A stretch of 64,000 nt of DNA from Metabacillus niabensis (GTDB taxonomy: Bacteria; Bacillota; Bacilli; Bacillales; Bacillaceae), in assembly GCF_020524345.1 (NCBI RefSeq), contig NZ_JAIVLH010000005.1:1-64000 (forward strand), read 5' to 3'. The notes under the pieces are model-generated. The model had not been told where the DNA came from and did not search any database. It worked only from the letters and a program-made list of their open reading frames with translations. Made by a program: the position numbers and the translations under genes. This document shows, in pieces, positions 9,839 to 18,088 of the stretch; position 1 is the first letter of the stretch, and every line of letters begins with the position of its first letter.

Positions 9839-10147
9839 ATCTAAAAAGGACAGAGAAATGGTGCGACAAATGAAAAGACGAAATAATTGAACAACGCAAT
9901 AATTGCATCAATCCACCTTATGTTAAAATAGCATAAAGAATTGCTCATTCCTTTATCAATAGGGAGTTTTCATAAATTCCTTGTTAATAAGGCTGGGACA
10001 ATATTTTTTGAGCAATTTTCTAGTCGTTCTATTGTTGGTAGTAAAAGAATTTTAGTCAATAAAATTATGTTGCTGCTATGAGGTGACATTGTTAAATAAG
10101 ACAAGAGAGTAGGGTACTAAGATAATTTCTTAAGGTGAGGTAATGAC
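9839..10147. other. Gene-free stretch upstream of araR
   Basis: About 310 bp, AT-rich, without a plausible ORF, repeat or clear operator. Only the araR SD (AAGGTGAGG at 10133-10141) is recognisable. The araR promoter must lie here but I could not place a convincing -35/-10 pair. Confidence 0.5.
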
Positions 10148-11257
10148 TTGGAAACAAAATATAATATTGTAAAACAAGCAATAAAATCGAAAATATTAGA
10201 TGGTTCATTTCAACCACATCAAAAAATAAGTTCTGAAAGTGAATTGATGAAACAATTTGGAGTTAGTCGTCATACTGTTCGTCTTGCTTTAGGTGATTTA
10301 GTAAATGATGGGCTGTTATATAGAGAGCAAGGGGCAGGAACCTTTTGTGCAGACAGGACTAAGACTGAAAGATCTTCTGCAACCAAAACCAAAAATATTG
10401 GGATTATCACTACTTATATATCCGATTATATATTTCCTTCAATAATAAGAGGAGCAGAATCGTATCTAAGCAAACATGGATATAATGTAACACTATTTAG
10501 TACAAATAATGATCATGGAAATGAAAAAAGAATTCTAGAAAATATCTTAACTCAACCTCTTGATGGAGTAATTATAGAGCCAACTAAAAGTGCTATTGCA
10601 AATCCAAATATAAACTATTATCTAAATTTAGAAAGGAAGAAAATACCGTACATAATGTTGAATGCTTTTTACGATGAACTAGAGCCTCTAAGCCTTACGA
10701 TAGATGATGAAAAAGGAGGCTATCTGCAAACTGAACATCTTATTAAATTAGGACACAGGAATATAGTAGGTTTTTTTAAAAATGATGATATTCAAGGAAT
10801 AAAAAGGATGAAAGGGTACATTAAGGCTCATAGAAATCATGGGGTTTTACTAAATCCAAATTATATTATAAATTATAAAACGATTGAGAAAACAACGAAA
10901 CCAATTGAAGCTTTAAGTCAGCTCTTATCAATAGATAATGTGGATAGGCCAACTGGAATTATTTGTTACAATGATGAGTTAGCGGTTCTCTTATTGGATG
11001 TTATTCGAGGTAAAAACTTACGTGTACCAAATGATCTATCCATTGTAGGTTTTGATGACTCGTTTATGGCTAAAGTTTCAGAAGTGAAATTGACCACAAT
11101 TCAACATCCAAAAAGTAAAATGGGAGAAAGAGCAGCTAGTATTATATTAAACATGGTACATGAAGGAAATAATCAATTAAAAGGAGCTAGTGAGACGAAA
11201 GAATCTATTGTGTTTGAGCCAAAATTAATTTTAAGAAATTCGACAAAAGCACTTTAG
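10148..11257 (+). CDS. araR: Arabinose-responsive repressor AraR (GntR HTH with LacI-type sensor)
   Basis: 369 aa beginning at TTG 10148 behind AAGGTGAGG. The N-terminal GntR winged helix (about 1-70) contains ESELMKQFGVSRHTVRLALGDL. A periplasmic-binding-protein/LacI-type sensor domain follows from about 80. Blocks such as TTYISDYIFPSIIRG, EPTKSA, NYYLNLE and ISEVKLT-like VSEVKLTTIQHPKS match what I recall of B. subtilis AraR. In that species AraR represses arabinose genes until L-arabinose binds. Three matching palindromes lie in the downstream intergenic region, ahead of araP. It is monocistronic with its own terminator. Confidence 0.88.
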   Translation: METKYNIVKQAIKSKILDGSFQPHQKISSESELMKQFGVSRHTVRLALGDLVNDGLLYREQGAGTFCADRTKTERSSATKTKNIGIITTYISDYIFPSIIRGAESYLSKHGYNVTLFSTNNDHGNEKRILENILTQPLDGVIIEPTKSAIANPNINYYLNLERKKIPYIMLNAFYDELEPLSLTIDDEKGGYLQTEHLIKLGHRNIVGFFKNDDIQGIKRMKGYIKAHRNHGVLLNPNYIINYKTIEKTTKPIEALSQLLSIDNVDRPTGIICYNDELAVLLLDVIRGKNLRVPNDLSIVGFDDSFMAKVSEVKLTTIQHPKSKMGERAASIILNMVHEGNNQLKGASETKESIVFEPKLILRNSTKAL

Positions 11258-11293
11258 GTAGAAAAAAAGTCTCAGACATGCACGTAGATTGAT

Positions 11294-11350
11294 TACATGA
11301 AAAAACATGCAGTGTAAAACTACAGTTTTCACTGCATGTTTTTTCATGTA
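11294..11350. terminator. Long hairpin terminator after araR
   Basis: An almost perfect 26-bp inverted repeat around a short TACA loop, with six T bases inside the right arm (CATGTTTTTTCATG) and A-runs in the left. Placed 36 bp after the araR stop; the symmetry would let it work on either strand. Confidence 0.85.
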
Positions 11351-11439
11351 AACCGCGAAGAATATCAAAATTGGTCGAAAAAAATTTGGAAAAAGGAATT
11401 GAAAAGTTGTATCAACCTATATATAATAAAAATCATCAA

Positions 11440-11455
11440 ACTTATACGTACAAAT
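11440..11455. promoter_or_regulatory. AraR-type operator 1 (distal)
   Basis: ACTTATACGTACAAAT. The right half is identical to the half-site GTACAAAT of the B. subtilis AraR consensus ATTTGTACGTACAAAT. Centred 112 bp upstream of operator 2; such pairs bind AraR cooperatively with DNA looping in B. subtilis. Confidence 0.75.
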
Positions 11456-11537
11456 ATAAAATTAAAACACTACTAAACTTTGTGGATTTTTCGCAATGTT
11501 TGTTTAGAAGTTGGTAATATTGAAATAAATATGATAG

Positions 11538-11567
11538 TATAATCTAAATACACTTATACGTATATGA
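11538..11567 (+). promoter_or_regulatory. Promoter -10 with overlapping AraR operator 2
   Basis: A perfect TATAAT at 11538-11543, with a weak TTGGTA at 11511-11516 as a possible but distant -35. The palindrome ACTTATACGTATATGA at 11552-11567 would cover the transcription start. Binding here should block initiation of the araP operon. Confidence 0.65.
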
Positions 11568-11677
11568 AGATTTTTTTATTAAAAGTTATAATGATAAGTT
11601 AGGAACTAGTTATTGATATTTAATTGTTTCCTTCATAAGAAGTCAATCATATTTTATAAAAAACAAAATGTATGCGT

Positions 11678-11693
11678 ATACATTACAGGAATT
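11678..11693. promoter_or_regulatory. AraR-type operator 3 (leader)
   Basis: ATGTATGCGTATACAT, a near-perfect palindrome with the same central pattern as operators 1 and 2 (TATRCGTA). It lies about 180 bp before araP, downstream of the proposed start, where it could act as a roadblock. Confidence 0.6.
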
Positions 11694-11871
11694 TCGATCT
11701 TTTTCAAAGAAAATCGGAGGGAGTGATGAAAATGTAGAATCAAGCAGATATTTCTGATCCGGTTTATCTTTGTAACTTTGCTTATTTAAATGATAATACT
11801 ATGAAACGTACAAAAACTGACATGTAATCAATTGTACACGTAACAGTGTGATTGATAAGGAGGAATGATTT

Positions 11872-12816
11872 ATGCTTCCAACGGCAAAGGGAACAAACCA
11901 AGAACTTGCAACTGTCAAAAGTCCAAATCGTCTTGCGAAAATACTAAACTCACAAAAAGTCGTACCTTATATTTTTATCTCACCTTTTGTTCTTTCATTA
12001 TTGATATTCACCATTTATCCAACTATAAAGGCTATAATTATGAGTTTTCAAAGCGTATTACCTGGGCAGGTAACATATATAGGTTTAGAAAATTACTCGA
12101 GAGTCTTTAATCCAGTATTTTTTAAAGCGCTAAGCAATACAACCATATATGTAATCCTAACTGTTACCATTTTAACGATAATTCCAATCATATTAGCTGT
12201 ATTATTGGACTCAAAATTTGTAAAGTTTAAGACTTTTTTTAGGGCTTCGTTATTTGTTCCTGCTTTAACCTCTACAATTGTTGCAGGTATGGTGTTCAGG
12301 CTAATGTTTGGAGAAACTGATAATGCTGCTGCCAATCAGATCCTTAATTGGTTAGGATTTGAATCAGTTGAATGGCAATATAATGCTTGGTCAGGTATGT
12401 TCCTGATGGTCTTGCTGTGTTCATGGCGGTGGATGGGAGTAAACATTCTCTATTTCCTTGCAGGTCTACAAAATGTTCCAAAAGAACTATATGAATCTGC
12501 TGAAATAGATGGTGCAAATATGTTGGAAAAATTCAGATATGTTACACTTCCTTTCTTAAAACCTGTAACGATTTTTGTTGTCACAATTTCAATCATTGCT
12601 GGATTTAGAATGTTTGAAGAGAGTTATGTATTCTGGCCAGCTGGATCACCGGGAGATATTGGCTTAAGTGTTGCGGGATATATATATCAACAAGGAATTT
12701 CTCAGAATAATTTAGGATTTGGTGCCGCGATCGGAGTTATTTTAATGATCATTATCTTTGTTGTTAGTATTGTTCAATTGTTACTAACAGGTGCATTTAA
12801 AAGGGGTGATGAATAA
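11872..12816 (+). CDS. araP: Arabino-oligosaccharide ABC permease AraP
   Basis: 314 aa, six membrane helices. SD AAGGAGG is 8 nt before the ATG. Stretches such as FRASLFVPALTSTIVAGMVFRL, WRWMGVNILYFLAGLQNVPKELYESAEIDGA and FRMFEESYVFW correspond to AraP as I remember it from B. subtilis. The EAA loop is ESAEIDGANMLEKFRYVTLPFLKP. It pairs with AraQ and takes substrate from AraN. The array of AraR operators upstream supports the name. No ATPase gene is present. Confidence 0.87.
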   Translation: MLPTAKGTNQELATVKSPNRLAKILNSQKVVPYIFISPFVLSLLIFTIYPTIKAIIMSFQSVLPGQVTYIGLENYSRVFNPVFFKALSNTTIYVILTVTILTIIPIILAVLLDSKFVKFKTFFRASLFVPALTSTIVAGMVFRLMFGETDNAAANQILNWLGFESVEWQYNAWSGMFLMVLLCSWRWMGVNILYFLAGLQNVPKELYESAEIDGANMLEKFRYVTLPFLKPVTIFVVTISIIAGFRMFEESYVFWPAGSPGDIGLSVAGYIYQQGISQNNLGFGAAIGVILMIIIFVVSIVQLLLTGAFKRGDE

Positions 12817-13656
12817 ATGAATCTTAATAAGAAAGTTTTACTGAAATTTCTTATTAATCTTTGCTTTTTAGTTATATCTTTAGTTGCTTTATTTCCGCTT
12901 ATTAGTCTACTACTAGCTTCATTCAGACCTTCAACTCAGTTAATGCGAAATGGAATTAGTCTTACTTTTGATTTAAGTGACCTGAATTTAAATAACTATT
13001 CTTATATTTTCTCTCAAGCAGGACAATATTGGACTTGGTATGGTAATAGCTTAACCATAACAGTAATGACAATTATTCTATCATTATTTTTTTCATCATT
13101 AGTCGGTTATGCATTAGCAGTATATGATTTTAAAGGGAAAAACCTATTTTTCACATGTGTATTGTTTATTTTAATGATCCCGTTTGAAATTTTAATGCTC
13201 CCATTGTTTCAACTAATGATAGATACAGCTCTAGTGGATACTTATATGGCTGTTATCCTTCCATCGGTTGTTGCTCCAATAGCTGTATTTTTCTTTAGAC
13301 AATATGCTCTTGGCTTACCGAAGGAATTAATGGATGCCGCAAGAATGGATGGATCTACGGAATATGGGATCTTTTTTAAAATTATGTTGCCGCTTATGAC
13401 ACCTTCTTTAGCAGCAATGGCAATCTTACAAGGATTAGGGGCATGGAATAATTTCTTGTGGCCATTAATTGTTTTACGATCAAACACCTTATTTACATTA
13501 CCATTGGGGCTTTCGACATTATTAACGCCGTATGGAAATAACTATGATGTCTTAATAGCCGGATCTGTTATGACAATTGTACCGATTATTATATTGTTCA
13601 TTTTCTTCCAGCGTTATTTTGTTGCCGGGCTTACTGTGGGTGGAGTGAAAGGGTAA
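12817..13656 (+). CDS. araQ: Arabino-oligosaccharide ABC permease AraQ
   Basis: 279 aa, six-helix MalG-type permease. Its ATG follows the araP TAA without a gap. The EAA loop is MDAARMDGSTEYGIFFKIMLPLMTP, and it ends FFQRYFVAGLTVGGVKG, the usual end of this permease family. Second membrane subunit of the araPQN importer. Confidence 0.87.
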   Translation: MNLNKKVLLKFLINLCFLVISLVALFPLISLLLASFRPSTQLMRNGISLTFDLSDLNLNNYSYIFSQAGQYWTWYGNSLTITVMTIILSLFFSSLVGYALAVYDFKGKNLFFTCVLFILMIPFEILMLPLFQLMIDTALVDTYMAVILPSVVAPIAVFFFRQYALGLPKELMDAARMDGSTEYGIFFKIMLPLMTPSLAAMAILQGLGAWNNFLWPLIVLRSNTLFTLPLGLSTLLTPYGNNYDVLIAGSVMTIVPIIILFIFFQRYFVAGLTVGGVKG

Positions 13657-13688
13657 TCTTGCAGATGAGAAAAAGAGGTGATTTGTAA

Positions 13689-14309
13689 TTGAAGCCAAAA
13701 CAATTTGTCTCAAATATAGATTTGATCCTTCATTGGGTAACTAGTTTAGCGTTCATCAATGTCCTGTGGTTCTTATTTACACTACGTGGGTTGGTAATAG
13801 GAGGGGTTTTTCCTGCTACTACCGCTGTGTTAGGTGTATCGAGGAAAATGATTTTAAGGGGTACAGACGTTAATATATGGAAAACGTTTAACCGAGTATA
13901 TCGAGAGGAGTATCTTCAGTCAAATATTCTAGGATGGTTTTTATCCGGCATTGGAGGCTTGCTTTATATAAATTATAAAATCATAGCAAACTCTGCAGGT
14001 GAAATTGCTATTATTACTCTATTTGCTTTTTATCTAGTTTTATTCTTTTATAGCATTATAGTGCTATGGTCTTTTCCATTGCTGGCACACTACAAATCAT
14101 CTTGGATTCAACATCTGAAGAATGCATTCATTATTGGTTTTACAAAAGTTCATTATACTTTTGCAATTGGATTAATGGCATTTACAGTTATGTATTTCTC
14201 TTTTGAATATCCTGGATTAGTTCCGTTTTTCTCGATAAGTATGATTGCAATGGGAGGGATGTGGTTTTCATTGCAGATTTTTACAAAGATAGACCAAGAT
14301 GCTACATAA
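13689..14309 (+). CDS. DUF624 / YesL-family membrane protein
   Basis: 206 aa from TTG 13689, preceded by an AGAGGTG-type SD. About five hydrophobic helices, an N-terminal LILHWVTSLAFINVLWFLFTLRG and the family PATTAVLGVSRKMI segment identify YesL/DUF624. The function of this family is not established; members frequently sit beside carbohydrate ABC importers and YesMN systems. Here it is inserted between the permease genes and the binding protein, a placement I do not know from B. subtilis araNPQ. Confidence 0.8.
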   Translation: MKPKQFVSNIDLILHWVTSLAFINVLWFLFTLRGLVIGGVFPATTAVLGVSRKMILRGTDVNIWKTFNRVYREEYLQSNILGWFLSGIGGLLYINYKIIANSAGEIAIITLFAFYLVLFFYSIIVLWSFPLLAHYKSSWIQHLKNAFIIGFTKVHYTFAIGLMAFTVMYFSFEYPGLVPFFSISMIAMGGMWFSLQIFTKIDQDAT

Positions 14310-14338
14310 TTAGTTGGTGAAGAAGCTGCCATTCAAGC

Positions 14339-14353
14339 TTGTAAGCGTTATTA
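14339..14353 (+). promoter_or_regulatory. Possible cre (CcpA) site
   Basis: TTGTAAGCGTTATTA, one mismatch to the cre pattern at the same position as the 3159 site. It lies between the DUF624 gene and araN, inside the operon, where it could act as a roadblock or mark a second promoter. Confidence 0.3.
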
Positions 14354-14459
14354 TTTCACTTTGAATATCAGCCAATATTTTTTGGGAGGTGATTCTCAAA
14401 AAAAAATAGAGGGAAACCGGGGAAATGCATATTTAAACTTAAATTAAGGGGGATGTTGG

Positions 14460-15794
14460 ATGGAAAAGAAATCACTACTATCATTTCTTTGTGGGATTAT
14501 GGCACTGTTATTGGTCGCGTGTAGCGGCGGTCAATCAAGCTCAGGGGGTGCGGAAGAAACTAAGGTTATTGGTGATGATGTAGAAAATGCAACAGAACTT
14601 ACATTTTGGTCCTTTAACGAATTGCATTTGGCCTTTTTTGAGGATGCTGTACCTCGTTGGAATGAGGCAAACCCAGACAAGCCTATTAAATTAAAAGCAG
14701 AAGTGTATCCGTTTGATAATATGCATACAAATCTATTAATGGCATTACAATCTGGTAAGGGCGCACCTGATATAGCTGATATTGAAATTGGTAAGTTTCC
14801 AAACTTTTTAAAAGGTGAACCACAGATATTGCCAATGAATGATTATATAGAGCCGGAATTTGATAATTTTGTAACATCACGTTTTGAGATTTATTCAAAA
14901 GATGGAAATTATTACGGTTTACCAACACATGTCGGTGCATCTGTTATGTATTACAATAAAGAAATTATGGATGCAGCGGGAGTTGATATCGAATCTATCA
15001 AAACGTGGGAGGACTTTAGGGAAGCTGGTAAACAAGTTGTTGCTAAAACTGATGCAATTATGACATCTGTCTCAACAGAGGATTATATACCTTATTGGTC
15101 CATGATATCCCAACGTGATTCTGACTTCTTTAATAAGGATGGAGAGCTTACGATTTATAATGAAGAAAATGTGGATACCCTTCAATACTTACATGACATC
15201 GTATACGAAGATAAGATTGCTGAAGTAATGCCAGGTGCTGCGCCTCACGCAGAAGAATTTTATCAATTTATGAATGATGGTGGTCAAGCTGCCATTGGTA
15301 TGCCGATGTGGTACATGGGAAGATTTCTTGACTACATGCCTGATTTAAAAGGTAAGATTGTTGTTCGTCCAATGCCTGCTTGGGAAGAAGGAGGTAAACG
15401 CTCAGCCGGTATGGGTGGTACAGGTACTGTTGTAACAAACCAATCGGAAAATCCTGAATTAGCACAAGAATTCTTAGCGTTTGCAAAACTTTCTAAAGAA
15501 GCAAATATTAAACTTTGGACTGTTCTTGGATTTGATCCTCCTCGCCATGATGTATGGGAAAGTGAAGAAGTATTAGCCGATAACAAATATTATCAATACT
15601 TTGGTGATGATTTATTTGATACACTAAATGACATCAAGGATGAAATCAATGCTGTTAATATCACAGAATATACTCCAGATGTTGGAACTGAAATAAATAC
15701 AAATGTTTTTAATAATGTATTAAGGCAACAATCAGAGACAGCTGACGAGGCATTAAAAAAGGCACAAGAGACAGTTGAAAGTAAAATGAACTAG
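14460..15794 (+). CDS. araN: Arabino-oligosaccharide-binding lipoprotein AraN
   Basis: 444 aa. Signal peptide with lipobox LLVACS, so Cys21 is the likely lipidated residue, followed by a Gly/Ser linker. Similarity to remembered AraN blocks includes LTFWSFNELH, GAPDIADIEIGKFPNFLKG, YGLPTHVGASVMYYN, MPMWYMGRFLDYMPDLKGKI and VLGFDPPRHDVW. SD AAGGGGG is 7 nt before the ATG. Captures arabino-oligosaccharides for AraPQ. The 150-bp gap before it contains a cre-like site. Followed by a strong terminator. Confidence 0.87.
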   Translation: MEKKSLLSFLCGIMALLLVACSGGQSSSGGAEETKVIGDDVENATELTFWSFNELHLAFFEDAVPRWNEANPDKPIKLKAEVYPFDNMHTNLLMALQSGKGAPDIADIEIGKFPNFLKGEPQILPMNDYIEPEFDNFVTSRFEIYSKDGNYYGLPTHVGASVMYYNKEIMDAAGVDIESIKTWEDFREAGKQVVAKTDAIMTSVSTEDYIPYWSMISQRDSDFFNKDGELTIYNEENVDTLQYLHDIVYEDKIAEVMPGAAPHAEEFYQFMNDGGQAAIGMPMWYMGRFLDYMPDLKGKIVVRPMPAWEEGGKRSAGMGGTGTVVTNQSENPELAQEFLAFAKLSKEANIKLWTVLGFDPPRHDVWESEEVLADNKYYQYFGDDLFDTLNDIKDEINAVNITEYTPDVGTEINTNVFNNVLRQQSETADEALKKAQETVESKMN

Positions 15795-15798
15795 AAAT

Positions 15799-15834
15799 AA
15801 AAGGATTGAGGGGCTGCCCTCAATCCTTTTATTA
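15799..15834 (+). terminator. Terminator of the araPQ-DUF624-araN operon
   Basis: 14-bp stem (AAAAGGATTGAGGG with CCCTCAATCCTTTT), 4-nt loop, arms 15799-15812 and 15817-15830, immediately after the araN stop. Confidence 0.88.
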
Positions 15835-16010
15835 TGACTGTGGCGAATTAGGAGGTAGATCTTCTATGATGAAGGCTTGAGTTTCTTGGTTTTTGTCAAT
15901 GTAAAAGCCTTCTGTTATGTTATTTTTTTAATTAATTTTATATACTAATATTATCATTTACATTGAAGAACAAATTATTAGGGTATAACTATATTCCAGG
16001 AGGAAACTAC

Positions 16011-16757
16011 TTGCTTATTTCAGAACGACATAAACTCATATTAGACTTATTAAAAGAAAAGGAAAATGTCAAACTTCAAGAGCTTGTTGATTTAACATCA
16101 ACATCTGAATCAACCCTAAGACGAGATCTTGATCAATTAGAAAAGCAAAACTATTTAAAACGTGTACATGGCGGTGCGTCCCTACTGCAACGAAAACGAT
16201 CTGAACTAAGTGTCTCAGAGAAAACAACGAAAAATCTGGCTGAAAAAGAAAGTATAGCAAAGTATGCAGCGCAATTAGTCCTTGACGGAGAATGTATCTA
16301 TCTTGATGCTGGTACAACAACCTTCCAAATGATTCAATTTTTAAAGCAAAAGGATCTAGTCGTTGTCACAAACGGGACTGACCATCTAAATGCATTACTT
16401 GAAAAAGATATTACGACCTATTTAATTGGCGGGTTTGTAAAAAAAGTAACGAAGGCAACGATTGGTCGTGCTGCATATGAAAGCATTAAAAACTACCGCT
16501 TTGATAAGTGCTTTATTGGAACAAATGCCATTCATTATGAACTAGGATTAACGACTCCAGATCCTGATGAAGCCCAAATTAAAGAAAGAGCTATTTCATT
16601 AGCGAGAGAGAGTTATATTTTAGCTGATCACACAAAGTTTGGTGAAGTATCTTTTTCAAAGTTTGCAGAGTTGGATCAGGTAAAAGTTATAACAAATGAA
16701 AATGATACAATTGAATTAGATCGTTATCAAAGAATAACTGAAATGTTGAAAGTGTAA
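16011..16757 (+). CDS. DeoR-family transcriptional regulator
   Basis: 248 aa from TTG 16011. The frame is open from 15963, but a perfect AGGAGG at 15998-16003 lies 7 nt before this TTG, and the protein then starts at the family-typical LISERHKLILDLLKEK. DeoR winged helix at about 3-57 with TSESTLRRDLDQLEKQNYLKRVHGGA. The sensor domain has the sugar-phosphate-binding LDAGTTTFQM and VVTNG. It sits between two terminators, upstream of an ABC importer on the same strand, and is the obvious candidate regulator for it. Effector unknown, presumably a phosphorylated sugar. Confidence 0.87.
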   Translation: MLISERHKLILDLLKEKENVKLQELVDLTSTSESTLRRDLDQLEKQNYLKRVHGGASLLQRKRSELSVSEKTTKNLAEKESIAKYAAQLVLDGECIYLDAGTTTFQMIQFLKQKDLVVVTNGTDHLNALLEKDITTYLIGGFVKKVTKATIGRAAYESIKNYRFDKCFIGTNAIHYELGLTTPDPDEAQIKERAISLARESYILADHTKFGEVSFSKFAELDQVKVITNENDTIELDRYQRITEMLKV

Positions 16758-16775
16758 GTGAAGAACTGTGTAAAG

Positions 16776-16808
16776 AATGCTTCCTTTTATGTGGGAAGCA
16801 TTTTTTAT
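16776..16808 (+). terminator. Terminator after the DeoR gene
   Basis: AATGCTTCC / GGGAAGCATT stem with a short loop, followed by TTTTTTATTA. Confidence 0.85.
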
Positions 16809-16842
16809 TAGCTGCTCTCATGAGTGGGAGGACATTTAACCT

Positions 16843-16998
16843 ATAAAATCCTTATTAAAAGTTCTTCATAACCTGGATGAATGACATATGACGTATGAAA
16901 CCCTCATCAAAAGTCCTTCATCCCCCTTATGAAGGGCTTTTGACCCATAAAGCCTTTCGCAGTTTGTCCTTCAACGCTTTCCGAGTAGTGCTCATCCA
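16843..16998. repeat. Degenerate tandem repeat, 52-bp period, three copies
   Basis: Units start at 16843 (ATAAAATCCTTATTAAAAGT), 16895 (ATGAAACCCTCATCAAAAGT) and 16947 (ATAAAGCC...). All are exactly 52 bp apart and share ATRAAnCC...AGTYCTTCA. A fourth, weaker copy may precede them (about 16791-16842, overlapping the terminator). Copy 2 also contains an internal hairpin (AAAAGTCCTTCAT with ATGAAGGGCTTTT). No ORF spans the array. Function unknown. Confidence 0.65.
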
Positions 16999-17077
16999 AG
17001 TGCTTTTCTTAGTATACACAATGAACAAAGATCAATATAATGCACCTTTTTAGTCAATACAGTTGATCGAACCTTTG

Positions 17078-17092
17078 GTGAAAACGCTTTAT
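17078..17092 (+). promoter_or_regulatory. Possible cre or LacI-type operator
   Basis: GTGAAAACGCTTTAT, one mismatch to the cre pattern, about 40 bp before the importer operon start. The remainder of the 16999-17131 region shows only the SD AGGTGGT. Confidence 0.4.
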
Positions 17093-17131
17093 AATCAAAG
17101 CAAGCGATTACAAAAGTACTAGGTGGTGTTG

Positions 17132-18088
17132 ATGAACATGAGTGCCAAAATAAATGCAAATACCTTGGCGACAAAAGATGCACATGTGAAACAGGAAATA
17201 AAAACTAACAAGAGGCCAAAGCTTAAAAAGGCTTTAGGGTACGCAGCATTTGTGGGGCCGGCAGTTTTATTTTTTGTTCTAATTCAAATTATTCCTTTTT
17301 TTATGGGGGTATATTATTCGTTCACATCCTGGAACGGAGTGAGTTCAGCAGTTGAATGGGTTGGATTAGAAAACTATATAAAAATCTTCACAGATGATCA
17401 AAAATTCTTTAATTCATTTATCTTTACAACAAAATTTATGTTTGCTGCCGTTTTAATTAGTAATATCATAGGTTTTGGCTTTGCTTTATTACTGAATGCA
17501 GCATTAAAAACAAAGAATATTTTACGAACTGTATTTTTCATTCCGAATGTAATTGGTGGTTTATTACTAGGATTTATATGGCAGTTTATCTTTGTTAAAG
17601 GGTTTGCGTCAATTGGAAACATGACTGACATCGGATTCTTTAAGTTACCTTGGCTTGGAGATGAAGCTACAGCTTTCTGGGGAATTGTGATTGTGTTTGC
17701 ATGGCAAATTAGCGGCTATATGATGGTCATTTATATTGCAGCACTACAAGGGGTTGATACTTCCTTACTAGAAGCGGCAAAAATGGATGGTGCAACGAAT
17801 TGGTCATTACTAACGAAGATCATTATTCCATTAATCTTACCTGCCTTTACGATTTGTTTCTTCCTGACAATTTCAATGGCATTTAAGATCTTTGACTTGA
17901 ATCTTTCTTTAACAGGTGGGGGACCATTTAATTCAACAGAATCAGTTGCTATTAATATATACCAAGAAGCATTCATGAATAACAGATATGGACTGGGGAC
18001 AGCAAAATCGATTCTATTCTTTATTGTAGTAGCCGTGTTTACAACACTTCAAGTAACATTCACGAAGAAAAAGGAGGTTGAAGCATAA
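17132..18088 (+). CDS. ABC sugar importer, permease (MalF/UgpA type)
   Basis: About 318 aa from ATG 17132, chosen because AGGTGGT at 17121-17127 is correctly placed; GTG 17123 and ATG 17138 are alternatives. Six helices after a basic leader; EAA loop LEAAKMDGATNWSLLTKIIIPLILP. Ends KKKEVEA and shares its last base with the next start (TAATG). Very similar in layout and sequence to the permease at 53511-54374 (for example FFIPNVIGGLLLGFIWQFIF versus FFMPNLIGGLILGFIWQFIF), so the two operons are paralogous. Confidence 0.9.
   Translation: MNMSAKINANTLATKDAHVKQEIKTNKRPKLKKALGYAAFVGPAVLFFVLIQIIPFFMGVYYSFTSWNGVSSAVEWVGLENYIKIFTDDQKFFNSFIFTTKFMFAAVLISNIIGFGFALLLNAALKTKNILRTVFFIPNVIGGLLLGFIWQFIFVKGFASIGNMTDIGFFKLPWLGDEATAFWGIVIVFAWQISGYMMVIYIAALQGVDTSLLEAAKMDGATNWSLLTKIIIPLILPAFTICFFLTISMAFKIFDLNLSLTGGGPFNSTESVAINIYQEAFMNNRYGLGTAKSILFFIVVAVFTTLQVTFTKKKEVEA

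Noticed and set aside
10080-10147. Promoter for araR
   Set aside because: I looked for a -35/-10 pair with 16-18 bp spacing and found none good enough to report.
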